The notes beneath the pieces were generated by a model. The model was not told the origin of the DNA. It was given only the letters and a program-made list of their open reading frames with translations, and made no database searches. From Micromonosporaceae bacterium (GTDB taxonomy: Bacteria > Actinomycetota > Actinomycetes > Mycobacteriales > Micromonosporaceae): 64,000 nucleotides of DNA. Below are positions 51,039-59,968 of this stretch, piece by piece; position 1 is the stretch's first letter; the number at the start of each line of letters is the position of its first letter. Made by a program: the position numbers and the translations under genes. Location of the stretch: assembly GCA_003543035.1 (NCBI GenBank), contig DPJL01000275.1, forward strand, positions 1-64,000, read 5' to 3'.

Positions 51039-52336
51039 CCGATCACGATGTGCGAGCGCGAGCGGCAGCGGAGTTGGAGCGCACTCGCGCCCGCAGCATG
51101 ATCCTGACCGACTCAGTAGACGACGACGATTTCATCAAGCAACACTCACACCTCATGTCGCCACTGGTGTGGGATCTGGCCCACATCGGCAACCAAGAGG
51201 AGTTGTGGTTGGTACGCGACGTAGGCGGCCGCGAGCCAGTGCGTACGGACATCGACCACCTCTACGATGCCTTCAAACACCCGCGGGTCGACCGGCCGAC
51301 TTTGCCCCTGCTGGGCCCAGCCGAGGCACGCGCCTACATCGGCACAGTGCGCCAGAAGGTGCTCGACCTGCTCGATACGGTCCGGCTGGAAGGGCGGCCG
51401 CTGGTCGAGCATGGGTTCGCCTTCGGCATGATCGTGCAACACGAGCAGCAGCACGACGAGACGATGCTCGCTACGCATCAGCTGCGCCAAGGCGATCCGG
51501 TCCTGTCGGCCGCGCTTCCTCCGTCCAGCCACGGCGCCGTGTCCGGAGAGGCTCTGATTGACGGCGGCCCCTTCCTCATGGGTACCTCCTTAGAACCCTG
51601 GGCATTGGACAACGAGCGCCCGGAACACACCGTCGACGTCCCGGCATACTTCATCGACCGGGCGCCGGTGACCAACCGGCAGTATCAGGAGTTCATCGAC
51701 GGGGGTGGCTACAAGGATCGGCGTTGGTGGAGTACGGCGGGTTGGGAGCATCGCCAGCAAGCCAAGCTGAAGGCACCGATGCACTGGCACGGCGACGGCA
51801 CCTATGTCCGGTTTGGACGGCGGGAGCCGATCGTGCCAGACGAGCCCGTGGTCCACGTGTGCTGGTATGAAGCGGAGGCATACGCGGCGTGGGCGGGCAA
51901 GCGCCTGCCGACTGAGGCCGAGTGGGAAAAGGCCGCGCGATACGACCCGGCCACCGGACGCTCTCGGCGTTACCCGTGGGGCGACGACGATCCCGGCCCC
52001 GAACACGCCAATCTGGGCCAGCGCCACCTGTCCCCTGCGCCGGTCGGCGCCTACCCGCGGGGTACCTCGCCAGAGGGCGTGCACCAGCTGATCGGTGACG
52101 TGTGGGAGTGGACCGGCTCCGACTTCACGGGCTATCCCGGTTTCACTGCCTTCCCCTACAAGGAGTACTCAGAGGTGTTCTTCGGCAGCGACTACAAGGT
52201 GTTACGTGGGGGCTCGTTCGGCACCGACGCGGCCGCGTGCCGGGGCACGTTCCGCAACTGGGACTACCCCATCCGCAGGCAGATCTTCAGCGGATTGCGC
52301 TGTGCCCGCGATCCCCGGCCCGGTGAGGTGGCCTGA
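51035..52336 (+). CDS. egtB: EgtB, hercynine oxygenase
   Basis: A 433-aa non-heme iron sulfoxide synthase. The N-terminal DinB-like domain carries the iron histidines (SPLVWDLAHIGNQEELWLVR near 52, and MIVQHEQQHDETMLATHQ near 138 with the HxxxH pair). The C-terminal half is a formylglycine-generating-enzyme-like domain (DGGPFLMGTSLEPWALDNER; RLPTEAEWEKAARYDP; GDVWEWTGSDF; LRGGSFGTDAAACRGTFRNW). It couples hercynine and gamma-glutamylcysteine with O2. Coupled to egtA by ATGA and to egtC by TGATG. Confidence 0.95.
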   Translation: MTDHDVRARAAAELERTRARSMILTDSVDDDDFIKQHSHLMSPLVWDLAHIGNQEELWLVRDVGGREPVRTDIDHLYDAFKHPRVDRPTLPLLGPAEARAYIGTVRQKVLDLLDTVRLEGRPLVEHGFAFGMIVQHEQQHDETMLATHQLRQGDPVLSAALPPSSHGAVSGEALIDGGPFLMGTSLEPWALDNERPEHTVDVPAYFIDRAPVTNRQYQEFIDGGGYKDRRWWSTAGWEHRQQAKLKAPMHWHGDGTYVRFGRREPIVPDEPVVHVCWYEAEAYAAWAGKRLPTEAEWEKAARYDPATGRSRRYPWGDDDPGPEHANLGQRHLSPAPVGAYPRGTSPEGVHQLIGDVWEWTGSDFTGYPGFTAFPYKEYSEVFFGSDYKVLRGGSFGTDAAACRGTFRNWDYPIRRQIFSGLRCARDPRPGEVA

Positions 52337-53070
52337 TGTGCCGTCACCTGCTGTATCTAGGAACGCCGGTGACGTTGGCGGCGCTGTTGTTAGAGCCGCC
52401 GCACAGTCTGCTGCACCAATCGTGGGCGCCGCGCGACATGCGCGGCGGCGGCACCATCAACGCCGACGGCTTCGGCGCCGGCTGGTACAAAGAAAACAGT
52501 CCGATCCGTTACCGCCGCGACGTTCCTATGTGGAGCGACGAGAACTTCCTGTCACTGGCGAAGGTGACCTCGAGCGGCACAGTCCTGGCAGCCGTCCGCT
52601 CCGCCACCATTGGCATGACCTTCGGCGAAGCCGCCGCCGCACCATTCACCGCCGATGGCTGGTTGTTCAGCCACAACGGGAAAGTCGCCGGCTGGCCGGG
52701 GAGCGTGGCCAAACTCGCCGAACGGCTACCGGTCACGGATCTGCTCACCTTGGACGCGCCGACCGACTCGGCCCTGCTGTGGGCCCTAATCCGGCATCGG
52801 TTGCGCGGCGGCGAACCACCCGGTTCGGCGCTGGCCACCACGGTGGCCGACGTGATCGCTGCCGCGCCGGGTTCACGGCTGAACCTGTTGCTCACCAACG
52901 GAATCACCGGTTACGCGACGACCGCCGGGCACTCGTTGTCGGTCCTGAACCAGCCGGAGAGGGTCATCGTCGCCTCGGAGCCGTTCGACGAGGCCCCGCA
53001 ATGGATTGCCGTGCCGGATCACCACCTGCTGACCGCCAGCCCATCTGGATACCACATGGAGGATATGTGA
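52336..53070 (+). CDS. egtC: EgtC, gamma-glutamyl-hercynylcysteine S-oxide hydrolase
   Basis: A 244-aa class II (Ntn) glutamine-amidotransferase-fold hydrolase. Met1 is followed by the catalytic Cys2 (MCRHLLYLG). NADGFGAGWYKE, AAVRSATIGMTFGEAAAAPF and WLFSHNGKVAGWPG complete the pocket, and SDSALLW-type TDSALLWALIRHRL follows. It removes the glutamyl group from the EgtB product. It starts inside TGATG with egtB and ends in GTGA with egtD, so the operon is translationally coupled throughout. Confidence 0.94.
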   Translation: MCRHLLYLGTPVTLAALLLEPPHSLLHQSWAPRDMRGGGTINADGFGAGWYKENSPIRYRRDVPMWSDENFLSLAKVTSSGTVLAAVRSATIGMTFGEAAAAPFTADGWLFSHNGKVAGWPGSVAKLAERLPVTDLLTLDAPTDSALLWALIRHRLRGGEPPGSALATTVADVIAAAPGSRLNLLLTNGITGYATTAGHSLSVLNQPERVIVASEPFDEAPQWIAVPDHHLLTASPSGYHMEDM

Positions 53071-54032
53071 GGATCGACGTCCACCTGACCGAGGCCGACC
53101 TGACAGAGCAGCTGCGCCAGGACGTCCACATTGGACTTTCTGCTCAGCCGAAGTGGTTGCCACCCAAGTGGTTCTACGATGCGCGGGGCAGCGAGCTGTT
53201 CGAGGCGATCACCGAGCTGCCCGAGTACTATCCCACCCGGGCCGAGCGGGAGATCCTCCGTGCGCGATCGGGCGACATCGCCTCGATCACCGGCGCCAAG
53301 ACCATCGTGGAGCTGGGCTCCGGGTCGTCAGACAAGACCCGCCTTCTGCTCGACGCTCTACGAAGCCACGGGACTTTGGCGCGCTTCGTGCCGCTGGATG
53401 TCTCCGAGACCGCGCTACGTGCGGCTGCCCAGGCCATCGATTCCGACTACCCCGAGCTTGAGGTGCACGCCATCGTCGGCGACTTCACGAGCCACCTCGA
53501 CCAGATACCACCCGGCGACGGACGGCTCGTCGCCTTCCTCGGCGGGACCATCGGCAACCTGCTGCCAGCCGAGCGGGCCGAATTCCTGGCCGCGCTTAGG
53601 AAGACATTGCATCGCGGCGAATGGCTGCTCCTCGGCACCGACCTGGTCAAGGAGAGCGGCACTCTGGTAGCGGCCTACGACGATGCGGCGGGCGTCACAG
53701 CCGAATTCAACCGCAACGTGCTGCGAGTGCTCAACCGCGAGCTGGGTGCCGATTTCGTGGTGGAGGCGTTCGACCATGTGGCAGTGTGGGACCCGGTGAA
53801 CGAATGGATAGAGATGCGGCTGCGAGCCAGTCGCGACACCACCGTGGACGTTGCCGCGCTTGGCATGAATGTCTCCTTTTCCGCGGGAGAAGACCTTCTG
53901 ACCGAGATCTCCGCGAAGTTCCGCCGCGAAGGGGTCGCGGCGGAACTGGCGAGCGCCGGTTTCACCGCCCGCCATTGGTGGACCGATACACACGGCCGTT
54001 TCGCGGTCACACTCGCTATCGCCGACTGGTAG
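53067..54032 (+). CDS. egtD: EgtD, histidine N-alpha-methyltransferase
   Basis: A 321-aa SAM-dependent methyltransferase that trimethylates histidine to hercynine. LSAQPKWLPPKWFYDARGSE near residue 27, ELPEYYPTRAEREIL (histidine-pocket tyrosine), IVELGSGSSDKTRLLLDAL near 80 (SAM motif), VAFLGGTIGNLLPAERAEFL and LGTDLVKE follow the family order. The start is GTG 53067 overlapping the egtC stop (GTGA), with GGAGG at 53058-53062; the frame remains open far upstream but covers egtB/egtC. No egtE lyase gene follows, so the last C-S cleavage must be encoded elsewhere. Confidence 0.94.
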   Translation: MRIDVHLTEADLTEQLRQDVHIGLSAQPKWLPPKWFYDARGSELFEAITELPEYYPTRAEREILRARSGDIASITGAKTIVELGSGSSDKTRLLLDALRSHGTLARFVPLDVSETALRAAAQAIDSDYPELEVHAIVGDFTSHLDQIPPGDGRLVAFLGGTIGNLLPAERAEFLAALRKTLHRGEWLLLGTDLVKESGTLVAAYDDAAGVTAEFNRNVLRVLNRELGADFVVEAFDHVAVWDPVNEWIEMRLRASRDTTVDVAALGMNVSFSAGEDLLTEISAKFRREGVAAELASAGFTARHWWTDTHGRFAVTLAIADW

Positions 54033-54087
54033 CCATGTTCAAAGGGTCTAGGAGCGCAGGTACCGAGTTCTGCCTGCGCTCTGCCAC

Positions 54088-54228
54088 ATGACGACGCCGG
54101 CGGACCCGCACGAGTCCGACCGGCGCCTCGCGTTCATCCGCTGGCTTGACAACGCCCGCCTCCGCCAAGTGCACGGCCTGGAACACCCCGGTGACCCCAA
54201 CCAGCCCAACAGCCATCACCGTCACTAG
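54088..54228 (+). CDS. possible 46-aa small protein downstream of egtD
   Basis: ATG 54088 to TAG 54226-54228 encodes a polar, Arg/Asp/His-rich 46-residue peptide (MTTPADPHESDRRLAFIRWL start, NSHHRH end). Third codon positions are almost all G or C, unlike a random frame, which is the main support. No clear Shine-Dalgarno and no family recognised. The surrounding 54033-54319 has nothing else. Confidence 0.4.
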   Translation: MTTPADPHESDRRLAFIRWLDNARLRQVHGLEHPGDPNQPNSHHRH

Positions 54229-54319
54229 CGCGGGCACTCTGTCCAATGTAGATCTTGGTTCAGCTGAGCCGCAGCGCGAAATCTCCCATCCTGCGTGTTA
54301 TGGTCTGGTACTTCGAAGG

Positions 54320-54357
54320 ATGTCGCCACGGGTGGGGCCTGTGGCGGCGACATTTTT
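54320..54357 (+). terminator. rho-independent terminator of the egt operon
   Basis: Stem ATGTCGCC (54320-54327)/GGCGACAT (54346-54353), with additional inner pairing, is followed by TTTT. It lies before the SARP gene and after egtD and the small open frame. Confidence 0.65.
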
Positions 54358-54396
54358 CAGTCCCGGTGAGCCGGGTGCCCACTACTGGGGAGTGGT

Positions 54397-57300
54397 GTGC
54401 GTTTTGGAGTGCTTGGGCCACTGACGGCCCATCAGGACAATGGGAAACCCTTGCGAGTACCGGGGAGCCGGCCACGCGTCGTGCTCGCCATGCTGCTGAT
54501 GAACGCCAACCGCTTTGTCTCGGCGGACCGGCTGGCGACGGCTTTGTGGAATGACGCCCCGCCGCAGTCTCACGTGTCGAACCTGCATACCTACCTATCC
54601 CGGCTGCGGCAAGCGCTACATGGCATCCAGCTGGAGACCGCGGCGGGCGGTTACCGGGTAACGGCGGCAGAACCGGATCTGGACCTGCTGTTGTTCAGGT
54701 CCTTGGTCGGGACGGCCCGGCGCCAAGCCGAGCTGGGCAACCAGGCCGAAGCGGCCACGGGTTACCGCACGGCTCTGGACCTGTGGCGTGGCCGCCCGGT
54801 GGAGGATCTGACCATCCCCGTCCTCCTGCCGCAGATCACCGGCCTGGAGCAGGAGCAGCTGGCTGTCACCGAGGAATGGCTCGACGCCGAGCTGGCCGCG
54901 GGCCGGGCCGCGGAAATGGTCAGCGAGCTGACGACGCTCACGGGCTTACATCCCTTGCGGGAACGCCTGCGCGGGCAGCTCATGCTGGCATTGGCACAGG
55001 TTGGCCGCAGGGCGGACGCCCTCGAGGCGTACACGACTTTCCGGTCAGCGCTCGTCGAGGAGCTGGGTGTCGAACCCGGACTCGAGCTCCAGCGCACGCA
55101 CGGTGAGATCCTGCGCGGAGAAGTCACGCCAGCGGTCTCCAACCGCCCCAGCGCCTTTCCCATCTGCCAATTGCCTGCCGACATCCCGGCTTTCACGGGA
55201 CGGACCGCCGTCCTGGAGCGGCTGGAGCAGGCCCTGACGGGTGCTCACTCGGCCACCCCCGTTGTGGTGGTGTCCGGCCCGCCCGGCGTCGGCAAGACCG
55301 CGCTCGCGGTCCATCTGGCACATGGCCTGCGGGACCGGTTTCCGGACGGCCAGGTTTTCGTGCCAATGGCGGGGGCCTCGACGACGCCGCGGGACCAACG
55401 CGATGTGCTCGCCGAGTTGTTGCACAACCTTGGCGTCGCCGGGTCGGCCGTGCCCGACTCCATCGAGGCTCGCGCAGCCGCATACCGCGCCCAGCTCGCC
55501 GATCGGCGAGTGCTCGTCCTCCTCGATGACGCCCGCGATCCCGCGCAGATCAGGCAGCTCATCCCGGGCACGCCGGGATGCGCGGTGGTCGTGACCGGGC
55601 GCAATCGCCTGTCGTGCCTCGACACCGCGGGCTCGACCGTACTTGAGCCACTGTCCGACAACGAGGCCCGGGTGATGCTGTCCGCGGCGGTGGGCGCCGC
55701 CCGCATCACGGCCGAAACCCATGCGGCGGACCGGATTGTGGCCGCATGCGGCGGCCTTCCCCTCGCGTTGCGCATCGCCTCGGCTCGCCTCGTCGGCCGT
55801 CCCGATTGGACGCTTCGCTCCTTCGCCGAGCGCATCCGTGACGAGGGCCGGCGTCTCGACGAGCTGTCCGTCTCGGATCTGCACGTGCGAGCCAGCCTGG
55901 CGCTGAGCTTCGAGGGACTGACCGAGCCGGACAGGCGTGCCTTCCAGCTCCTGTCGGCGTTGGGCCTGATCGACTTCGCCTGCTGGGCCGCCGCGGCCGT
56001 GCTCGGGCAGCCGGAGTCGCAAGTAGACGCTGTCATCGACCGGCTGGTCAACGCGAACCTGCTGGAACCCAGGGGCGTCGATGTCGCGGGTCAGCCGCGA
56101 TATCGCCTGCACGACCTGTTGCGCATCGTCGCTCACGAGCGCGCGGTGGCCGAGGGCGGCCAGAGTGAGCTCGAGGCCGCGTTCCACAGGCTGATCGGCA
56201 CGGCGACCGCGCTGACGACCATCGCCGACAGCTCGGTGGCCCGCAACTCGGTCAGCCCGTGGCACACAAGCGAAGTTGGTTCTGAGGCCCGGGCCGCTCT
56301 GGCGGTGCGGGTGCCGCACGATGGCGTGACCTGGCTGGCCGCCGAGCACGGCACGATCCTTGCGATTGCCTTGCGCGCGTGCGACTTAGGCTTGCACACC
56401 GCAGCGGCCCGGCTGAGCGCACACTTGACCAACTACCTGTATTCGGGGGCCTGGATCGCGCATCTGAACCGCTTGCACAGCGGGGTCCGGCAGGCGGCCC
56501 TGGATGCCGGCGACGAGCGCCTGGCGCTTCCGGCCGCGTACATGCTGGCGTCTGTTCACGCCCTGCGTGGCGACCGGGCAGCGGCGCTGCAGGGCCTGAC
56601 CGAGTGCGCGGCGGATGCGGATCGGCTTGGCGAGCTGCGTGTGCTGGGGTGTAGTCTAATCGGCCGGGCGTTCTGGATGTCGGTGACCGGCGGGGGCAGC
56701 GAAGAGGCCGTCCGCCTCAGCGAGCGCTCGGCCGGCCTGTTCTGCCAGCTTGGCGACCCGGTCGGGGAGGTCTCTGCCCGCAGGGCGATGGGCCTGGCAC
56801 TGACCGAGCTAGGCCGCGTAGACGAGGCGGCTGAGGTCCTTGAGCGAGCCTGCGCCACCGCCCGCGAACTCAGCGAGCCGTTCCTCGTGGGGCTGATCCT
56901 CAACACGTATGCGCCCGTGTTGCTCAACCAAGGCGAATACCTCAAAGCCAAGGAGGCAGCCGAGGAAGGTGTCACCGTCCTATCCAGAGTCGGCAACCGG
57001 GTGGGGGTCGAAACCATGCGGAGCATTCTCGGGCTGGCTGAGGTGGCGGTTGGTAACAGGGACCGGGCCTTGAGCATCTTCCGGCAGGTGCGGGGCTACT
57101 TTGACCAGATCGGTGACGAGCTGATGGTGATCCTGATGACGCGCAATCTGGCCGCCGCCATGGTCGGGGAGGGCCAGGCCAGGGGCGCGTTGCCAATCAT
57201 GCGTGACTGCCTTGCCGTTCTAAGGCGCATCGGCAGCCCACGCCGGATCCATGAGATGCAGGTGCTGCTCGCTGTCGCACTGGAGCGGGCCGGGCACCTG

Positions 57301-57420
57301 GACGAGGCCGAGTTGGCGCGGGCCGAGGCTGGGGACCCGGGCCTGGGTGCGACCTACGACCGGAGGATTCAGATCGTGCTCACCCTGACCGAGCCGGTTG
57401 CGTTGCGGGCATCGGCCTGA
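54397..57420 (+). CDS. AfsR/SARP-type regulator (wHTH-BTAD-NB-ARC-TPR)
   Basis: A 1007-aa regulator of the same architecture as the one at 35725. Winged helix (RFGVLGPLTAHQDNGKPLRV) and BTAD (LLLFRSLVGTARRQAELGNQ to GVEPGLELQRTHGEI) fill residues 1-240. NB-ARC follows with Walker A SGPPGVGKTALAVHLAHG near 290, Walker B RRVLVLLDDARD near 373 and CGGLPLALRIASARLVG. A TPR domain covers the final 350 residues. GTG 54397 has GGGGAG 4 bases before it. Its target genes are not evident; neighbours include the membrane/lipoprotein pair at 57475-58385. Confidence 0.92.
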   Translation: MRFGVLGPLTAHQDNGKPLRVPGSRPRVVLAMLLMNANRFVSADRLATALWNDAPPQSHVSNLHTYLSRLRQALHGIQLETAAGGYRVTAAEPDLDLLLFRSLVGTARRQAELGNQAEAATGYRTALDLWRGRPVEDLTIPVLLPQITGLEQEQLAVTEEWLDAELAAGRAAEMVSELTTLTGLHPLRERLRGQLMLALAQVGRRADALEAYTTFRSALVEELGVEPGLELQRTHGEILRGEVTPAVSNRPSAFPICQLPADIPAFTGRTAVLERLEQALTGAHSATPVVVVSGPPGVGKTALAVHLAHGLRDRFPDGQVFVPMAGASTTPRDQRDVLAELLHNLGVAGSAVPDSIEARAAAYRAQLADRRVLVLLDDARDPAQIRQLIPGTPGCAVVVTGRNRLSCLDTAGSTVLEPLSDNEARVMLSAAVGAARITAETHAADRIVAACGGLPLALRIASARLVGRPDWTLRSFAERIRDEGRRLDELSVSDLHVRASLALSFEGLTEPDRRAFQLLSALGLIDFACWAAAAVLGQPESQVDAVIDRLVNANLLEPRGVDVAGQPRYRLHDLLRIVAHERAVAEGGQSELEAAFHRLIGTATALTTIADSSVARNSVSPWHTSEVGSEARAALAVRVPHDGVTWLAAEHGTILAIALRACDLGLHTAAARLSAHLTNYLYSGAWIAHLNRLHSGVRQAALDAGDERLALPAAYMLASVHALRGDRAAALQGLTECAADADRLGELRVLGCSLIGRAFWMSVTGGGSEEAVRLSERSAGLFCQLGDPVGEVSARRAMGLALTELGRVDEAAEVLERACATARELSEPFLVGLILNTYAPVLLNQGEYLKAKEAAEEGVTVLSRVGNRVGVETMRSILGLAEVAVGNRDRALSIFRQVRGYFDQIGDELMVILMTRNLAAAMVGEGQARGALPIMRDCLAVLRRIGSPRRIHEMQVLLAVALERAGHLDEAELARAEAGDPGLGATYDRRIQIVLTLTEPVALRASA

Positions 57421-57457
57421 CGACCGTTGCGGTGTCCCCCGGACCCCACAACGGTCG
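57421..57457. terminator. hairpin between convergent SARP and lipoprotein genes
   Basis: CGACCGTTG/CAACGGTCG, a perfect 9-bp stem with a 19-base loop, starts right after the SARP stop in the 54-base convergent gap. Confidence 0.6.
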
Positions 57458-57474
57458 CACCCTGCAAAGCCGGT

Positions 57475-57864
57475 CTATTTGACGGGAGCGATACAAAGCA
57501 CCAGGTCTTGAGACGTGGTCGCCGGGTCATCGCTGTAGAGGGTCTCGGTGTAATCGGTCTGCGCGCAGGCGTCCTCACTGATCGTGCCGTCCTTGCGCAA
57601 CAGCACTTTGAACGCCCCTGCCACCGTGCACTTGGCCGGCTTCACCTCGTTGTTCTTGGCCTCGTTGATGGTCAGGCAATCCCCGGCCTTGAACTTCTCC
57701 AGATCGCCTTCCACCGACTCGTCGGTCGCCGACGGCGCGGGCCGTGGCGACCCCGTGCCCTGTGTTGACGGGGCGGCGGTTCCGCCCGGTTCGGTGAAAC
57801 CACATGCGACGGTCAACAGGAGCACGACCCCGACGACGGCCGCGTAAAGGGGTTTGCGGATCAT
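57475..57864 (-). CDS. small lipoprotein with Cys-containing domain
   Basis: A 129-aa lipoprotein. Signal KPLYAAVVGVVLLLTVAC with lipobox Cys21, then a Ser/Thr/Pro linker (TAAPSTQGTGSPRPAPSATD) and a compact domain KFKAGDCLTINEAKNNEVKP with Cys in DCL, AKCTV, DACAQ and LVLCI, consistent with two disulfides outside the membrane. It resembles the small DUF-type lipoprotein domains that bind near septum or wall components, but no function is known. ATG 57864 overlaps the stop of the upstream membrane protein gene (ATGA). Confidence 0.78.
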   Translation of the reverse strand: MIRKPLYAAVVGVVLLLTVACGFTEPGGTAAPSTQGTGSPRPAPSATDESVEGDLEKFKAGDCLTINEAKNNEVKPAKCTVAGAFKVLLRKDGTISEDACAQTDYTETLYSDDPATTSQDLVLCIAPVK

Positions 57865-58385
57865 TGCGCCACCGCCTTCTTTGCTTTGGCGAAACGGTTG
57901 GTCTTGGGCAGGAAAAGCAGCACGATCGTGGCCAGGACCAGCCACGGCGCAAGCACGACCGGGACGAATCCGAGGGTGGGCAAGACAGCGGCCTCGCCGA
58001 GCAGAAGCCCGCTGGCCCCACAGATCGCGATGCCTCCGACTCCCGCCAGGACAGCGCGGGCCCAGGTGGCACCGTTGCGTGCGAGTAGCGCGAAAACGAG
58101 CATCAGCCCGGCGACGACCATCGCCACGACCGCCTTGGTCACCAGCGCGCTGTATGCCGTGTCCAGGTCTTCGCCGATCAGTTTGGCCAGCGCCGCGGCA
58201 TCAGCCGCGCTCACGCCAACCTGGTCGGCGAGGTAGCTGCTGATCGACTCCTTTCCGCCGGAAATAATCATCACCGCGCCCACGATGTACATGGCGGCGG
58301 CGACGACCGCGGCCCAGACGGCGATGGCAAGCGTCGCCGGTCGCCGCGGCGCGCCTTCCATCGGGGGTTCATACGTTGTACTCAT
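57861..58385 (-). CDS. four-TM membrane protein
   Basis: A 174-aa integral membrane protein: TMs at about 20-42 (LAIAVWAAVVAAAMYIVGAV), 85-105 (TKAVVAMVVAGLMLVFALLA), 112-132 (AVLAGVGGIAICGASGLLLG) and 140-160 (VVLAPWLVLATIVLLFL), with a short basic C terminus. A cytosolic or external helix pair separates TM1 and TM2. Conserved hypothetical type in actinomycetes. AGGAGAGAAGAAGG precedes ATG 58385. It is coupled by ATGA to the lipoprotein gene downstream, suggesting one envelope complex. Confidence 0.78.
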   Translation of the reverse strand: MSTTYEPPMEGAPRRPATLAIAVWAAVVAAAMYIVGAVMIISGGKESISSYLADQVGVSAADAAALAKLIGEDLDTAYSALVTKAVVAMVVAGLMLVFALLARNGATWARAVLAGVGGIAICGASGLLLGEAAVLPTLGFVPVVLAPWLVLATIVLLFLPKTNRFAKAKKAVAQ

Positions 58386-58460
58386 CCTTCTTCTCTCCTC
58401 GTTCCTTGCGTGCTTAGGCACAGGTGAGGAGATTGCAGGAAGCGGGCACACGGGCACCAC

Positions 58461-58872
58461 ATGGCCGCCACATCGATGCCCGAACTGCCCGACTGTTGGA
58501 GCGACAGTGTTTTCGAGATGCTGCATGACGCGAGCGCGGCACTGTCGCAAATGGACGCTAACGCGCTGCCGGGCGCGGAATCCGCTGCCGCACAACCCGG
58601 TGGCCGCTCAGCTGTAGACGCGCTCGTCGATATGTTGTTCTCTATCAGTCGATACTGCGTCGTGAGGCATGGTCATCGCTCGGGGTAACGGATGGGACCT
58701 GAACGAGATAGGGAGAAGGCGCCGCTGTTCTGCGAGAACGACTGCGGCACGTCTAGTCGAAGAGACCTTCCAACAGGCCAAGAGCCAGGCCGCGTTCTAC
58801 TCGGAAGTGTTCGGGTGGATGTTTGACGACGTTTGGGTTCGGCTTGATAGTGCGCGTCCCGGGTTACGGTGA
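58461..58872 (+). pseudogene. frameshifted small HTH-type gene (candidate)
   Basis: Frame 1 (58461-58688) gives a 75-aa acidic helical segment ending VDALVDMLFSISRYCVV. A different frame (58669-58872) then continues ARGNGWDLNEIGRRRRCSAR and TTAARLVEETFQQAKS, which looks like the G-x-S/W-x-E-I-G helix-turn-helix used by small actinobacterial DNA-binding proteins. Joined at about 58660-58672 they would make one plausible 130-aa protein. The break may be a real lesion or a sequencing error. Confidence 0.45.
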
Positions 58873-58972
58873 CCATCTCTCGAAGCCCCATCGACCCGGA
58901 TATCCACGCCCGCCAAGACTCGGTCCAGGCGCCACTCGGGTTCGCCGACGCGGTTGCCTGGCATGCCGCAAG

Positions 58973-59467
58973 CTAGGGGCTCCACGGCCGTAGACGAGGC
59001 CACCATGCGCGTACATTCCTGCGGTACTGGTCATACTCCGCGCCGAACATACGAGCGAGTGTCGGCTCCTCGTAGAGCCTGACGAAGAGGGCGGCTACCA
59101 CCCAGGCGAAACTGAAGTAGATCAGCAGGATGGACTGAGCGAACCATAGCGCCTGACCCAGAATGGCCGCCAGACCGCCGACGTACATCGGGTTGCGCAC
59201 AAAGCGGTAGAGACCGCCGACCACCAGACGTTGCGGAGGGGCTACCGGGACGGGCGTGCCGAAGCCCTCCACGACGAACCGGACGAAGGAGTGGATGAGC
59301 GCGGCTACGCCGATGGCGATCAGGATTCCACCGGGGATCCGCAGCGCCCACAGCGCCGCCCGGCTCTGCCAGCCATCGGTTAACCAATAGGGCACAACGC
59401 CCGCGGCGATGCCAGGAGCCAACACGAACCAGATGGCCGTGATGATGCCCGCTCGCCGTCTGTCCAC
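58973..59467 (-). CDS. isoprenylcysteine-methyltransferase/PEMT-like membrane protein
   Basis: About 164 aa from GTG 59467 (frame open to 59644). Four to five TMs (AGIITAIWFVLAPGIAAGVV; LRIPGGILIAIGVAALIHSF; two more near 110-140). The family motif VVGGLYRFVRNPMYVGGLAA near residue 85 and EEPTLARMFGAEYDQYRRNV near 140 match the SAM-binding C-terminal helices of ICMT/PEMT-like methyltransferases. The substrate is unknown; a lipid or quinone-like molecule is usual. The start is uncertain since no ribosome binding site is evident. Confidence 0.78.
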   Translation of the reverse strand: MDRRRAGIITAIWFVLAPGIAAGVVPYWLTDGWQSRAALWALRIPGGILIAIGVAALIHSFVRFVVEGFGTPVPVAPPQRLVVGGLYRFVRNPMYVGGLAAILGQALWFAQSILLIYFSFAWVVAALFVRLYEEPTLARMFGAEYDQYRRNVRAWWPRLRPWSP

Positions 59468-59606
59468 GAGGAAATGATACTGCTGTATGGATCGCGGCCA
59501 GCGTGATCCGCCGACGACGAATCCGCAATTTCGTTCTTGTCCAAAGTAAAACTTGGCCCGCCACACATCCGGTATGTCGCACACCGAGAGTTGGGACATG
59601 GAGGAA

Positions 59607-59908
59607 ATGACCGTGACTGTCGTCGAGGTTCCACCTGGCGTCAAGCTCCCCCCACAAGCACCTCATCAGCGACGGACTTTGGTCGCGGTTGATGAAGCGC
59701 ATTGTCAAGGACGAGGGCGTGGACGTGGTACTGGCCGAGCGCATATTGGATCAGTCCCTGGCCTTCCTGCTGTTCTGTTCACTCGAACGGCCACCTCATC
59801 CACCACAGTCCCTCTGACGAGGAGGACATCGACTACGGAGCAGGTAACGTTGCCCGGACCATAGGGGCCATGAGGCTACGCGGCATTGCCGTGGACGAGG
59901 AACTGTAA
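59607..59908 (+). pseudogene. decayed conserved-hypothetical gene with frameshift and internal deletion
   Basis: ATG 59607 starts MTVTVVEVPPGVKLPP. After a six-C run (59648-59653) the sensible continuation is in another frame: HKHLISDGLWSRLMKRIVKD and EGVDVVLAERILDQSLAFLL to about 59780. A third frame resumes GHLIHHSPSDEEDIDYGAGN and VARTIGAMRLRGIAVDEEL up to TAA 59908. These segments look like the two ends of one actinobacterial hypothetical family, with its middle (an Ile/His/Tyr-rich stretch of about 30 residues) missing. One base lost from the C run would restore the first join. The interval 59468-59606 is otherwise empty. Confidence 0.6.
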
Positions 59909-59968
59909 TGCCTGTTCCTGGGATCGTCGAGTCGCTGACTAACTCCGTTGAAGCGGTACCGGCCGGGG

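Noticed and set aside
54016..54246. 76-codon minus-strand frame opposite the small open frame after egtD
   Set aside because: It overlaps the egtD end, and its codon positions lack the GC3 bias seen on the plus strand.
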